Of a DNA stretch of 64,000 nucleotides, positions 35,207-44,350 are shown in pieces. Within the stretch, counting starts at the first letter, position 1. Each line of letters starts with the position of its first letter. The DNA is taken from contig JARFTV010000006.1 of the NCBI GenBank assembly GCA_029289325.1, positions 21,570 to 85,569 of the forward strand, in the 5' to 3' direction. The position numbers and the translations under genes are program-made. The notes beneath the pieces were generated by a model. The model saw only the letters and a list, made by a program, of their open reading frames with translations. It searched no databases and had not been told where the DNA came from. The DNA is from Alphaproteobacteria bacterium. Lineage in GTDB: Bacteria > Pseudomonadota > Alphaproteobacteria > Rhodobacterales > Rhodobacteraceae.

Positions 35207-36108
35207 TGTCCATTATCAAAAGCTTTGCGGTAGGAAACGGCGACCTTTTCTACATTCTTCACGGCAGTCCAAACTTCACAATTATTGACTGCAATCTGAC
35301 TGGCGATCGCGACGACGAAATCTTGGAAGAGCTGAAATATCAATCAGACTCAAAAGAAATTACCCGCTTCATTTCGACGCATCCCGATCAGGATCATTTT
35401 GAAGGCATAGAGAAATTGGACGCCAAGATACCCATTTTGAATTTCTATGTAGTAAAGAATTCTGCAGTAAAAGATCCTGAGACTGATTCCTTTAAACACT
35501 ACTGTGACCTTCGGGATAGCACAAAGGCATTCTATATTCACAAGGGATGCAAGCGAAAGTGGATGAATCAGGGAGATGAAACTCGAAGCGCCTCCGGACT
35601 TTCAATCCTTTGGCCGGATCTTCAGAATCCCTACTTTGTCGCTGAATTGGCAAAGTGTAATGCAGGTGAAGGCTACAACAACGTTTCTGCCGTTATTCGC
35701 TACTCTCTGCAGAATGGGGCAACGGTTATGTGGCTTGGTGATCTGGAGACTCAGTTTATGGAAGATATTGCTGACAGTATTGAACTGGAAAAGACAACAA
35801 TCGTCTTCGCGGCGCACCACGGCCGAGAATCGGGAAAAATTCCAGACTCGTGGCTTCGCAAGCTTGATCCGCAAATCATTGTAATTGGGGAGGCGCCATC
35901 TCGGCACCTAAACTACTATACGGGATATAAGAAGATTACGCAGAACAGCGCAGGTGACATCACTATGGAGCTTGTAAATGATAAAGTACACTTCTACGTT
36001 TCCAATCCAAAATACTACAACAAGGGTCTTACTGATGAGGGCATGACATCGTTCCCGAACTACGTTGGTAGTATTACTGTAGAAACTGAGTATACCTTGG
36101 ATGGGTAA
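35206..36108 (+). CDS. ComEC-like metallo-beta-lactamase-fold hydrolase of the AT-rich island
   Basis: Stand-alone MBL-fold protein of 300 residues with no signal peptide or membrane helix. The metal site has the ComEC/Rec2 form HxDxDH (FISTHPDQDHFEGI), followed by VMWLGDLETQF (metal aspartate) and FAAHHGRESG (the HHG motif). The C-terminal pattern IVIGEAPSRHLNYY...GDITMEL matches the end of the ComEC nuclease-like domain. Relatives act on nucleic acids or phosphodiesters; the substrate here is unknown. Coupled by a 1-base overlap to the membrane protein gene, it may work at the membrane. AT-rich composition marks it as foreign; a defence or stress function is an inference only. Confidence 0.85.
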   Translation: MSIIKSFAVGNGDLFYILHGSPNFTIIDCNLTGDRDDEILEELKYQSDSKEITRFISTHPDQDHFEGIEKLDAKIPILNFYVVKNSAVKDPETDSFKHYCDLRDSTKAFYIHKGCKRKWMNQGDETRSASGLSILWPDLQNPYFVAELAKCNAGEGYNNVSAVIRYSLQNGATVMWLGDLETQFMEDIADSIELEKTTIVFAAHHGRESGKIPDSWLRKLDPQIIVIGEAPSRHLNYYTGYKKITQNSAGDITMELVNDKVHFYVSNPKYYNKGLTDEGMTSFPNYVGSITVETEYTLDG

Positions 36109-36185
36109 CAAGTTGGTCGACAAATGGAGAAGGAAAGATCACATTCCGATGCCCCGCGTTACTTGAGTACCCATCCCCATCACCC

Positions 36186-36261
36186 TTAACAAACCTCTAA
36201 CGTCCGCGACCATCCCTTTGAATCCAAAACGGAATCCGGAAATGTCCACCGTGGACACCTC
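36186..36261 (-). repeat. copy A of an approximately 75-bp duplicated intergenic element
   Basis: Read on the minus strand directly after the slyX stop: a 15-bp palindrome TGTCCACGGTGGACA (36243-36257), a GGATTC/TTGGATTC segment, then GGTCGCGGACGTTAG and GTTTGTTAA. The same blocks in the same order follow the acuI stop at 56177-56253. TTAACAAACCTCTAA is close to the CtrA-type TTAA-N7-TTAA pattern. The rest of the 36109-36261 gap shows no gene. Confidence 0.7.
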
Positions 36262-36456
36262 TCACCAGTGAGGCGGGCGGACGTTCGCTTCCGGCGAAGT
36301 CCCCCGCAGGGCCTCCTCCTCCGCGGCCCGCTCCATCAGCAGCCGAACCCGCCGCTCCAGCCCCGCGATCTCGGTCGCCTGCCGGGCCACCACGTCCGAC
36401 AGGTCCTCCACCGCCCGGATCAGGTGGGCCACCTTCTCTTCCAGATCGACCGACAT
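36262..36456 (-). CDS. slyX: SlyX family protein
   Basis: Small coiled-coil protein of 64 residues, too short to stand out in the ORF track, where it is hidden at the end of a longer antisense ORF. The sequence [20 protein letters not shown] runs into a heptad-rich helix ([20 protein letters not shown]), and it ends in RPPHW, the conserved P-P-H-[WY] terminus of SlyX. The biochemical role of SlyX is unknown. It is divergent from hisS with 69 bp between the starts. The GGGGGGTGGG before the ATG is a mediocre ribosome binding site. Confidence 0.85.
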   Translation of the reverse strand: MSVDLEEKVAHLIRAVEDLSDVVARQATEIAGLERRVRLLMERAAEEEALRGTSPEANVRPPHW

Positions 36457-36525
36457 CCCACCCCCCGCGGGCCGCCGCGCCGCCCCGCCGAGCCACGGGC
36501 GGCGCGCCAGAGCGAAGGTCCGACC

Positions 36526-37998
36526 ATGGCCGACAAGCCCCCCCGCCGCCCCCGCGCCGAGACCCCGAAGGGATTCCGCGACTACTTCGGGGCAGAGGTC
36601 ACCGAACGGAAAGCCATGCTCGACCGCATCGCCGGGGTCTACCACCGGTACGGGTTCGACCCGCTGGAGACCTCTGCCGTGGAGACGGTCGAGGCCCTCG
36701 GCAAGTTCCTCCCCGACGTCGACCGCCCCAACGAGGGCGTATTCGCCTGGCAGGACGAGGACGCCGACTGGCTGGCCCTCCGGTACGACCTGACGGCCCC
36801 GCTCGCCCGCGTCGCCGCCCAGTACCGCAACGACCTCCCTAGCCCCTACCGGAGGTACGCGATGGGCCCCGTCTGGCGGAACGAGAAACCGGGTCCGGGA
36901 AGGTTCCGCCAGTTCTACCAGTGCGACGCGGATACCGTGGGTTCGGCCTCGGTAGCGGCGGACGCCGAAATCTGCGCGATGCTCGCCGACGCCCTGGAAG
37001 AAGTCGGCATCCCCCGCGGCGACTACGTGGTGAAGGTGAACAACCGGAAGGTCCTGAACGGCGTGATGGAAGTCGCGGGGCTGGCCGGAGAGGACAAGCA
37101 CGACGAACGCGGGATCGTCCTGCGGGCCATCGACAAGATCGACCGTCTGGGTCCTGAAGGGGTGCGCGCCCTCCTCGGCGAGGGCCGCAAGGATGAGAGC
37201 GGGGACTTCACCAAGGGGGCGGGGCTGTCGGCGGAGCAGGCCGAGGTCGTGATGGGCTTCACCTCAGCCAAGCGCGACACGGGGGCCGCGACGGTGGCCC
37301 GGCTGCGCGAGCTGGTGGGGGCCTCGGCCATCGGGGCCGAGGGGGTGTCTGAACTGGAAGCCATCGCCGCGCTTTTGGACGCGCAGGGGTATGGGCCGGA
37401 CCGGATCGTGCTGGACCCCGGTGTGGTGCGGGGGCTCGGCTACTATACGGGGCCGGTCTATGAGGCGGAACTGACCTTCGAGATCCTCGACGAAAAGGGT
37501 CGCAAGCGGCAGTTCGGCTCGGTGGCCGGGGGTGGCCGCTACGACGGGCTGGTCAAGCGCTTTACCGGGCAGGATGTGCCGGCGACGGGAGTGTCGATCG
37601 GGGTCGACCGTCTCCTTGCCGCATTGCGGGCCAAGGGGCGCGTTTCGGGGGATCTGGCCGGGCCGGTGGTCGTCACCGTGATGGATCGGGACCGGATGGC
37701 CGATTACATGGCGATGGTGGGTGAGCTGCGGCAGGCGGGCATCCGGGCCGAGGTCTACCTTGGCAACCCGAAGAACTTTGGCAACCAGCTGAAATACGCA
37801 GACAAGCGGGCCTCGCCGGTGGCGGTGATCCAGGGGGGCAATGAGGCGGCGGCGGGGTCCGTGATCCTGAAGGATCTGATCCTCGGCGCGAAGATCGCCG
37901 AGAGCGCGACGCTGGAGGAGTGGAAGGATCGCCCGGCCCAGGTCGAGGTGCCCCGTGGCGAGCTGGTCGCGGCGGTGAAGCGGATGCTGGGCCAATGA
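36526..37998 (+). CDS. hisS: histidine--tRNA ligase
   Basis: Class II aminoacyl-tRNA synthetase of about 490 residues, the longer alphaproteobacterial form. Motif 2 is in [20 protein letters not shown], the histidine-specific A motif in [18 protein letters not shown], motif 3 in [13 protein letters not shown], and [12 protein letters not shown] opens the catalytic core. The C-terminal anticodon-binding domain follows ([20 protein letters not shown]). The ATG at 36526 gives [16 protein letters not shown]; the track's earlier start lies antisense to slyX. hisZ and hisG follow, so histidine charging and synthesis genes are clustered. Confidence 0.97.
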   Translation: MADKPPRRPRAETPKGFRDYFGAEVTERKAMLDRIAGVYHRYGFDPLETSAVETVEALGKFLPDVDRPNEGVFAWQDEDADWLALRYDLTAPLARVAAQYRNDLPSPYRRYAMGPVWRNEKPGPGRFRQFYQCDADTVGSASVAADAEICAMLADALEEVGIPRGDYVVKVNNRKVLNGVMEVAGLAGEDKHDERGIVLRAIDKIDRLGPEGVRALLGEGRKDESGDFTKGAGLSAEQAEVVMGFTSAKRDTGAATVARLRELVGASAIGAEGVSELEAIAALLDAQGYGPDRIVLDPGVVRGLGYYTGPVYEAELTFEILDEKGRKRQFGSVAGGGRYDGLVKRFTGQDVPATGVSIGVDRLLAALRAKGRVSGDLAGPVVVTVMDRDRMADYMAMVGELRQAGIRAEVYLGNPKNFGNQLKYADKRASPVAVIQGGNEAAAGSVILKDLILGAKIAESATLEEWKDRPAQVEVPRGELVAAVKRMLGQ

Positions 37999-38077
37999 GC
38001 CGGGCGTGCTTTTCATCCCCCCAGGGCGGGGGAGGGGCGGCGCGTCGTGCCGCGCAGTGGGACGGCGAGGCCGAGGC

Positions 38078-39172
38078 ATGACCCCCAAAGCGGCGATCCG
38101 GGCAGAGGGCGAGCGGCTTCTTGCGGCTTTCGTCCAGGCGGGGGCAGTGCCGGTGGAGGCGGATATCCTGCAACCGGCGGGCACCCTGCTGGATCTTTAT
38201 GGCGAGGATATCCGGGCGCGGGCCTATGTGACGGACGATCCGGTCAAGGGCGAGATGATGCTGCGGCCGGACTTCACCGTTCCGGTGGTGCAGGCGCATA
38301 TGGCGCATGGGGCAGAGCCGGCGCGCTATGCCTATCTGGGCGAGGTCTTCCGCAAGCAGGCGCGCGGCTCGGGCCGGGCCAGCGAATATCTGCAGGTGGG
38401 GTACGAGGTCTTTGACCGCGCCTCGCCGGAGGTCGCGGATGCCGAGGTCTTTGCCCTGTTCCGCGACCTTCTGACCGGGCTGGACCTGCGGCCGGTCACC
38501 GGGGATATCGGGATCCTCATGGCGGCGGTACGGGGGCTGGAGACCTCGGACCGGCGGAAGGCGGCGCTGTTGCGGCACGTCTGGCGGCCCACGCGGTTCA
38601 AGGCGTTGCTGGACCGCTTTGCCGGGCGCGCGCCGGTCCCGGCGGGGCGGCTCGCGCTGCTGGAGCGGCTGAAGGCGGGAAGCCCGGCGCAGTTGATCGC
38701 AGAGGCGGGGACCTTTGTTGGCCTGCGCTCTTCCGAGGAGATCGCGGCGCGGGCCGAGGCCCTGGTCGCCGACGCCGAGACGCCGCCGATCAAGGCGACC
38801 GAGGCGGCGCTGCTGTATGATCTGCTGTCGCTGGAGGCTCCGGCGGGCCATGCCCTGAGCCACCTGCGCGGGATAACCCCGATGCTTCCGGCCATTGGCC
38901 CGGCGGTGGACCGTTTTGCGGCGCGGCTGGACGCGCTTGCGGCGCGCGGGGTGGATGTGGCGACGCTGGCCTTCGAGGCGAGCCACGGGCGGACGGCGCT
39001 GGAATACTATGACGGGTTCGTCTTCAGCTTCCTGGGCGACGGTATGCCGCCCGTTGCCTCGGGCGGCAGGTATGACGCGCTGACGGCGGTGCTGGGGGCA
39101 GGGGCCTTCATCCCGGCGGTGGGGGGCGTGATCCGGCCGGGGCTGGTCGCACGGCTGAAGGGGGCGGTATGA
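38078..39172 (+). CDS. hisZ: ATP phosphoribosyltransferase regulatory subunit
   Basis: HisRS-like paralogue without aminoacylation activity, 364 residues, that forms a hetero-octamer with the short HisG and confers histidine feedback control. The class II core is visible (MMLRPDFTVPVVQAHMAHGA, YLGEVFRKQARGSGRASEYL), but the histidine-tRNA ligase motif 3 is altered to FIPAVGGVIRPGLVARL. The start at 38078 (MTPKAAIRAEG) is chosen over the track's, which covers the 79-bp gap after hisS. It overlaps hisG by four bases, matching the stoichiometric complex. Confidence 0.94.
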   Translation: MTPKAAIRAEGERLLAAFVQAGAVPVEADILQPAGTLLDLYGEDIRARAYVTDDPVKGEMMLRPDFTVPVVQAHMAHGAEPARYAYLGEVFRKQARGSGRASEYLQVGYEVFDRASPEVADAEVFALFRDLLTGLDLRPVTGDIGILMAAVRGLETSDRRKAALLRHVWRPTRFKALLDRFAGRAPVPAGRLALLERLKAGSPAQLIAEAGTFVGLRSSEEIAARAEALVADAETPPIKATEAALLYDLLSLEAPAGHALSHLRGITPMLPAIGPAVDRFAARLDALAARGVDVATLAFEASHGRTALEYYDGFVFSFLGDGMPPVASGGRYDALTAVLGAGAFIPAVGGVIRPGLVARLKGAV

Positions 39173-39867
39173 TCCGGGTTGGCGTGCCGTCCAAAGGGCG
39201 GCTGATGCAGGACTGCTTCGACTGGTTCGGCGCGCGGGGCGTGGGGATGCGCCGGTCGGGCTCGGACCGGGAATATTCCGGCGTGATCGAAGGGGTGGAG
39301 GGCGTGGCCCCCGTGCTCCTGTCGGCCGGGGAGATCCCGCGCGAACTGGCGGCGGGGCGGATACATCTGGGGGTCACCGGGTCCGATCTGGTGCGCGAGC
39401 AGCTGGGCGAAGACGAGGTGGCCGAGGTGGCCAAGCTGGGGTTCGGTCATGCCGACCTGATCATCGCGGTGCCGAACGTCTGGATCGATGTCGAGACGGT
39501 GGACGATCTGGATGCGGCGGCGGCCGCGTTCCGGGCGGCGCATGGGCATCGGCTGCGGATCGCGACCAAGTATCACCGGCTGGTGCGGGATTTCCTGCAG
39601 CGCCAAGGGGTTGCCGATTACCAGCTGGTCGACAGCCAGGGCGCGACCGAGGGGACGGTGAAGAACGGGACGGCCGAGGCCATCGCGGATATCACCTCGT
39701 CGGGAGAGACCCTGCGGGCGAACCACCTGCGCATCCTGTCGGATGGGCTGATCCATTCCAGCCAGGCGGTGCTTTGGGCCAGCCGCGTGGCAGAGTGGTC
39801 GGCCGAGGACCTTGCGGGCTATGCGGGGTTGGCGGCGAAGCTGGGGGTTCCGGCGCGGCCCTTCTGA
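39169..39867 (+). CDS. hisG: ATP phosphoribosyltransferase, short form
   Basis: First enzyme of histidine biosynthesis, condensing ATP with PRPP. At 232 residues it is the short HisG that lacks the C-terminal regulatory domain and needs HisZ, which is the gene directly upstream (ATGA overlap). Typical stretches are VGVPSKGRLMQDCFDWF, IHLGVTGSDLVREQLGED and the PRPP loop ADITSSGETLRANHLRIL. Function and context agree completely. A copy of the TGACGAAGTCA palindromic repeat lies a few bases after the stop. Confidence 0.97.
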   Translation: MIRVGVPSKGRLMQDCFDWFGARGVGMRRSGSDREYSGVIEGVEGVAPVLLSAGEIPRELAAGRIHLGVTGSDLVREQLGEDEVAEVAKLGFGHADLIIAVPNVWIDVETVDDLDAAAAAFRAAHGHRLRIATKYHRLVRDFLQRQGVADYQLVDSQGATEGTVKNGTAEAIADITSSGETLRANHLRILSDGLIHSSQAVLWASRVAEWSAEDLAGYAGLAAKLGVPARPF

Positions 39868-39874
39868 TCTGCTG

Positions 39875-39893
39875 GTCGATGACTTCGTCACGC
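39875..39893 (-). repeat. copy 3 of the TGACGANNTCAYCGAC palindromic repeat
   Basis: The reverse complement CGTGACGAAGTCATCGAC lies eight bases after the hisG stop, between convergent genes. It matches the copies at 5933-5956 and 13642-13665. Confidence 0.55.
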
Positions 39894-39922
39894 GACGCAG
39901 TGCGGTCCGGCATGCGTTCGGG

Positions 39923-40345
39923 TCAGTGAAGCCCGAGTTCGGCCAGCGCCTGCGCCAGTTTCGGCGGGAGCGGATCATCCTTCGCGCGGCGCTTGGGCAG
40001 GTCGCGGGGCGAGTCCTTCGGATCGAGGTAGCGCCAGCCCTGGAAGGGGCGGCGGGGCGCGGCCTCGGTGCGGATGACCTCCTGGTCAAGGATCAGGGCG
40101 CAGCGCGGGATGCCGTCGCCGAGGTTGACCTCCTTCAGGTCGAGCAGGCGCTGGCGGGCGAGGATGACCCCCTTGATCACCCAGTAGAGCGAGCCGCCAT
40201 CCAGCACCTCGGCCTCGCGCTTCGGCCACATGCGGGTGACGTGGATCGCCTGACCCTCGGGCCAGTGCGGGCGCTGGCTCCGTTGCCAGTCGAGCAGGTC
40301 CTCGACCGAATCGGCGCCGACGCAGAGTTTCAGGAGGTTGATCAT
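39923..40345 (-). CDS. DUF1489 family protein
   Basis: Conserved alphaproteobacterial protein of 140 residues with no known function. The start MINLLKLCVGADSVEDLLDW at 40345 is standard for the family; the track ORF extends upstream into nrdJ antisense. Characteristic parts are HVTRMWPKREAEVLDGGSLY, WVIKGVILARQRLLDLKEV and PFQGWRYLDPKDSPRDL. No signal peptide or membrane helix. It is convergent with hisG and divergent from nrdJ, with 112 bp between the starts for two promoters. Confidence 0.9.
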   Translation of the reverse strand: MINLLKLCVGADSVEDLLDWQRSQRPHWPEGQAIHVTRMWPKREAEVLDGGSLYWVIKGVILARQRLLDLKEVNLGDGIPRCALILDQEVIRTEAAPRRPFQGWRYLDPKDSPRDLPKRRAKDDPLPPKLAQALAELGLH

Positions 40346-40457
40346 GCGCGCAATCATAGGGCCTTGTGCGCCGGCTTCAAGTTGACCCGAGGGGGGGAGG
40401 GGCGTATCTTGGGCCCTTCGTTCCACCCATCCACAAGAGACAGGAAGATTCGCCCTC

Positions 40458-42725
40458 ATGTCGCGATTCCAAGCCCCCATCGCCGAAGCCATCTGGGACA
40501 TGAAGTACCGCTTCAAGGAGGCGGACGGCACGCCCGTCGATGGCTCGGTCGAGGATACCTGGCGGCGGATCGCGCGTGCGCTGGCCGAGGTCGAGACGGA
40601 CCCGGCCAAGTGGGAAGCGGAATTCTACGCAGCGCTGGAAGGCTTCCGGTTCCTGCCCGCCGGGCGCATCACGGCGGGGGCCGGGACGGGGCGCAGCGTC
40701 ACCCTGTTCAACTGCTTTGTCATGGGGACGATTCCGGACACGATGGCCGGTATCTTCGACGCGCTGAAGGAAGCCGCGCTGACCATGCAGCAGGGCGGCG
40801 GGATCGGGTATGATTTCAGCACCATCCGGCCGCGCGGGGCCCCGGTCGCCGGCGTGGCGGCGGATGCCTCGGGACCGCTGTCGTTCATGGATGTCTGGGA
40901 TGCGATGTGCCGAACGATCATGTCGGCCGGCAGCCGTCGCGGCGCCATGATGGCGACGATGCGCTGCGACCACCCGGATATCGAGGCCTTCATCGAGGCG
41001 AAGAAGGACCCTGCGCGGCTGCGGATGTTCAATCTGTCGGTGCTGGTGACCGATGCCTTCATGGCCGCCGTCAAGGCCGACGGGCCGTGGGAACTGGTGT
41101 TCGACGGGCGGGTCTACAAGACCCTGCAGGCGCGCGATCTGTGGAACCGGATCATGCGGTCGACCTATGATTTCGCCGAGCCGGGCGTGATCTTCATCGA
41201 CCGGATCAATGCGATGAACAACCTTGGCTATGTCGAGACGATCGCCGCGACCAACCCCTGCGGCGAGCAGCCGCTGCCGCCCTATGGTGCCTGCCTTCTG
41301 GGATCGATCAACCTGCCGACGCTGGTGAAGGATGCGTTTGACCGCCATGCCTCGATGGACATGGCGGCGCTGGACCATCTGGTGCGGGTCGCGGTGCGGG
41401 CGATGGACAACGTGGTCGATGCCAGCCGCTTTCCGCTGCCCGAGCAGCAGGCCGAGGCCAAGGCCAAGCGGCGGATCGGGCTGGGGGTCACGGGCCTTGC
41501 CGATGCGCTGCTGATGGTCGGGCTGCGCTATGGCTCCGAGGAGGCGGCGCGCGTCACCGAGATCTGGATGCATGCCATCGCGCGGGCGGCCTATCTGGCC
41601 AGCGTGGACCTGGCGCGGGAAAAGGGGGCGTTCCCGCTGTTCGAGGCGGAGGGCTATCTGGCCAGCGGCAACATGGCCCAGATGGACAAGGACGTGCGCG
41701 AGGCCATCGCCAAGCACGGCATCCGCAACGCCCTGCTGACCTCGGTCGCGCCGACGGGGACGATCTCGCTTTATGCCGGGAACGTCAGTTCGGGGATCGA
41801 GCCGGTGTTTGCCTATGCCTATACCCGCAAGGTGTTGCAGAAGGACGGGTCGCGGACCGAGGAGGAAGTCGTCGATTACGCCGTCCGCCTGTGGCGCGAA
41901 CGGTATGGCGACGCGCCCCTGCCCGACCATTTCGTCAACGCCCAGACCCTGCCGCCCTTGGACCATGTGCGGATGCAGGCGGCGGCGCAGAAATGGGTCG
42001 ACTCCTCGATCTCCAAGACCATCAACTGCCCCGAGGACATCAGCTTTGACGATTTCAAGGAGGTCTACATGGCCGCCTGGGATCAGGGCTGCAAGGGCTG
42101 CACGACCTATCGGCCGAACGATGTGACCGGGTCGGTCCTGACGGTGTCCGAGAAGGAGACGGCCCCCGCCGCCGCCCAGCCGGTGACCGGGGGCGAGGTG
42201 GTCTATCTGTCGGAGCCGCTTGACCGTCCGGCCGCGCTGGAGGGGCAGACCTACAAGGTGAAATGGCCGGGGTCGGAGCACGCGCTGTATATCACCATCA
42301 ACGACATCGTGATCGCGGGCCACCGGCGGCCGTTCGAGGTGTTCATCAACTCCAAGAACATGGAGCATTTCGCCTGGACCGTGGCGCTGACCCGGATGAT
42401 TTCGGCGGTGTTCCGGCGGGGCGGCGATATCTCCTTCGTGGTAGAGGAGCTGAAAGCAGTCTTCGACCCGCGCGGCGGGGCCTGGATGGAAGGGCGGTAT
42501 ATCCCCTCGATCCTTGCGGCCATCGGCGGGGTGATCGAGCGCCACCTGATCGACATCGGCTTCATCGAGGGCGAGGGGCTGGGGCTCAAGTCCGACCCCA
42601 AGGCCGAACTGGTGCGGGTCGGCGAACAGCCGAAGAAGGCTTGTCCGTCCTGCGGCAGCTATGACCTGCGGATGATCGAAGGCTGTCTGACCTGCGGGTC
42701 CTGCGGCCATTCGAAGTGCGGCTGA
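40458..42725 (+). CDS. nrdJ: adenosylcobalamin-dependent (class II) ribonucleotide reductase
   Basis: B12-dependent reductase of 755 residues making deoxynucleotides for DNA synthesis with or without oxygen. The active-site region NPCGEQPLPPYGACLLGSIN has the thiyl-radical cysteine and glutamate, FNCFVMG the N-terminal redox cysteine, and VAPTGTISLYAGNVSSGIEP a substrate loop. The C-terminus ends in two CxxC pairs (KKACPSCGSYDLRMIEGCLT, then CGSCGHSKCG) that shuttle electrons. This is the shorter alphaproteobacterial form, not the 1200-residue one. No cobalamin riboswitch is visible in the short upstream gap. Confidence 0.96.
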   Translation: MSRFQAPIAEAIWDMKYRFKEADGTPVDGSVEDTWRRIARALAEVETDPAKWEAEFYAALEGFRFLPAGRITAGAGTGRSVTLFNCFVMGTIPDTMAGIFDALKEAALTMQQGGGIGYDFSTIRPRGAPVAGVAADASGPLSFMDVWDAMCRTIMSAGSRRGAMMATMRCDHPDIEAFIEAKKDPARLRMFNLSVLVTDAFMAAVKADGPWELVFDGRVYKTLQARDLWNRIMRSTYDFAEPGVIFIDRINAMNNLGYVETIAATNPCGEQPLPPYGACLLGSINLPTLVKDAFDRHASMDMAALDHLVRVAVRAMDNVVDASRFPLPEQQAEAKAKRRIGLGVTGLADALLMVGLRYGSEEAARVTEIWMHAIARAAYLASVDLAREKGAFPLFEAEGYLASGNMAQMDKDVREAIAKHGIRNALLTSVAPTGTISLYAGNVSSGIEPVFAYAYTRKVLQKDGSRTEEEVVDYAVRLWRERYGDAPLPDHFVNAQTLPPLDHVRMQAAAQKWVDSSISKTINCPEDISFDDFKEVYMAAWDQGCKGCTTYRPNDVTGSVLTVSEKETAPAAAQPVTGGEVVYLSEPLDRPAALEGQTYKVKWPGSEHALYITINDIVIAGHRRPFEVFINSKNMEHFAWTVALTRMISAVFRRGGDISFVVEELKAVFDPRGGAWMEGRYIPSILAAIGGVIERHLIDIGFIEGEGLGLKSDPKAELVRVGEQPKKACPSCGSYDLRMIEGCLTCGSCGHSKCG

Positions 42726-42857
42726 CGGCCGGGAGAGACGCGAAACGCCCCTGATCCGGGCCCTGGTGGATCGGCTGTTCCCCACCGGAACGGCCGGTCT
42801 TAGCGCCGTCGCGTCCTGCGGTCTCGCGCCGACGGTGCATGTCTTCGTTGACAAGTC

Positions 42858-42872
42858 GCGCAACGGTTGCGC
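42858..42872. promoter_or_regulatory. candidate operator upstream of ugpB
   Basis: GCGCAACGGTTGCGC is a 7-bp dyad around a single base, 100 bp before ugpB, just downstream of a TTGACA hexamer (42848-42853) that could serve as a -35, although no good -10 follows at the right distance. The form resembles LacI-type operators. The 247-bp gap 42726-42972 contains no gene. Confidence 0.5.
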
Positions 42873-42972
42873 ACCCTGAACACCGGAGGAGGGCAGGTAT
42901 CTGCACCTTTGCATGCCTGTCACAAATATCTGGAAGAACACACATTCCAGAGCAGCCCAAGGAGGATCTAGG

Positions 42973-44268
42973 ATGAAAACGAAGAGCATGCTGGCGATCG
43001 GTCTGGTCGCGATGCCCTTTGCCGCTCAGGCGCAGACAGAGATTTCGTGGTGGCACGCCATGACCGGCGCCAATGCCGAAGTGGTCGAGAAGATGGCCAG
43101 CGATTTCAACGCCACGCAAAGCGATTACGTGGTCAAGCCGGTCTTCAAGGGCACCTATCCCGAAACGCTGAACGCCGGCATCGCCGCCTTCCGCGCCGGG
43201 CAGGCGCCGGACATCATCCAGGTCTTCGACGTCGGCACCGGCGTGATGATGGGGGCCGAGGGCGCGATCAAGCCGGTGGCCCAGTTGCTGACCGAGAACG
43301 GCGCCACCTTCGACAAGAGCCAGTATCTGCCGGGGATCGTCGCCTATTACTCGAACCCCGCGGGCGAGATGCTGTCCTTTCCCTACAACTCGTCCTCGCC
43401 GATCCTGTATTACAACAAGGACATCTTCGAGAAGGCGGGGCTTGACGTCGACAATCCGCCGAAGACCTGGGAGGCAGTCTGGGCCGCCGCGCGCCAGATC
43501 AAGGAAAGCGGGGCCGCGACCTGCGGCTATACCTCGACCTGGCTGACCTGGATCCATACCGAGAACTTTGCGGCCTGGAACAACACCGCCTGGGGCACGA
43601 ACGAGAACGGGCTGTCGGGGATCCCCGAGCTGAAGCTGGACAGCGACACCTATGTGAAGCACTTCCAGACGCTGGCCGATCTCGCGAAGGAGGGCGTCTT
43701 CGTCTATGGCGGCCGGACCTCGGAGGCGAAGCAGAACTTCACCTCGGGCGAATGCGGCATCCTGACCGAAAGCTCGGGCGGGCTGGGCGACATCGTCAAG
43801 GCGGGCATCAACTATGGCATCGGCCAGCTGCCCTATGACGCCACGGTGGAAGGCGCGCCGCAGAACACCATTCCGGGCGGGGCCTCGCTCTGGGTGATGG
43901 GCGGCAAGTCGGACGAGACCTACAAGGGCGTCGCGGCCTTCTTCAACTATCTGTCCCAGACCGAGGTGCAGCAGTTCCTGCACGAACAGTCGGGCTACCT
44001 GCCGGTGACGATGGCGGCCTATGAGGCCTCGAAAGCCTCGGGCTTCTACGAGCAGAACCCGGCGCGCGAGGTGCCGATCACCCAGATGATGGGCAAGGCA
44101 CCGACCGAGAACTCCAAGGGCGTCCGCGCGCCGAACCTGCCGCAGATCCGCGACATCCTGAACGAGGAGTTCGAGCAGATGCTCGCCGGTCAGCAGGATG
44201 CGGCGACCGCGCTGAAGACCGCGGTCGAGCGTGGCAACACCGCGATCCGGGACGCCGCCGGCGGCTGA
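42973..44268 (+). CDS. ugpB: sn-glycerol-3-phosphate ABC transporter, substrate-binding protein
   Basis: Periplasmic cluster D binding protein of about 431 residues. The signal peptide is [20 protein letters not shown], and the mature protein starts [20 protein letters not shown], very like Ugp[21 protein letters not shown] and [20 protein letters not shown] are typical for the family, which binds glycerol-3-phosphate and glycerophosphodiesters. The gene order ugpB-A-E-C matches E. coli, without ugpQ. The start follows AAGGAGGATC. Uptake of phosphate or carbon from phospholipid headgroups is the usual role; no Pho box was recognised. Confidence 0.9.
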   Translation: MKTKSMLAIGLVAMPFAAQAQTEISWWHAMTGANAEVVEKMASDFNATQSDYVVKPVFKGTYPETLNAGIAAFRAGQAPDIIQVFDVGTGVMMGAEGAIKPVAQLLTENGATFDKSQYLPGIVAYYSNPAGEMLSFPYNSSSPILYYNKDIFEKAGLDVDNPPKTWEAVWAAARQIKESGAATCGYTSTWLTWIHTENFAAWNNTAWGTNENGLSGIPELKLDSDTYVKHFQTLADLAKEGVFVYGGRTSEAKQNFTSGECGILTESSGGLGDIVKAGINYGIGQLPYDATVEGAPQNTIPGGASLWVMGGKSDETYKGVAAFFNYLSQTEVQQFLHEQSGYLPVTMAAYEASKASGFYEQNPAREVPITQMMGKAPTENSKGVRAPNLPQIRDILNEEFEQMLAGQQDAATALKTAVERGNTAIRDAAGG

Positions 44269-44290
44269 CGCCGGATCGCTCGTCACCCCT

Positions 44291-44326
44291 TGCGCTGCGG
44301 GCAGGACGTCCGCAGCGCAGCTTCCT
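44291..44326 (+). terminator. hairpin between ugpB and ugpA (likely attenuating)
   Basis: TGCGCTGCGG (44291-44300) and CCGCAGCGCA (44310-44319) form a perfect 10-bp stem, followed by GCTTCCTTTT. Lying between the binding-protein gene and the permeases, it probably lowers downstream transcript levels or protects the ugpB 3' end. Confidence 0.7.
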
Positions 44327-44350
44327 TTTCCGCAAGACCGAAGGGTTTGG

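Noticed and set aside
36197-36496. 99-residue glycine/arginine-rich minus-strand ORF overlapping slyX
   Set aside because: Low-complexity shadow in another frame; slyX in the overlapping frame has family-typical sequence.
42848-42876. Full sigma70 promoter for ugpB from TTGACA at 42848
   Set aside because: No acceptable -10 hexamer at 16-18 bp; only the palindrome was kept as a feature.
40377-42989. 870-residue ORF antisense to nrdJ
   Set aside because: It mirrors nrdJ exactly, is histidine/arginine-rich low-complexity, and is a product of high GC at third positions.
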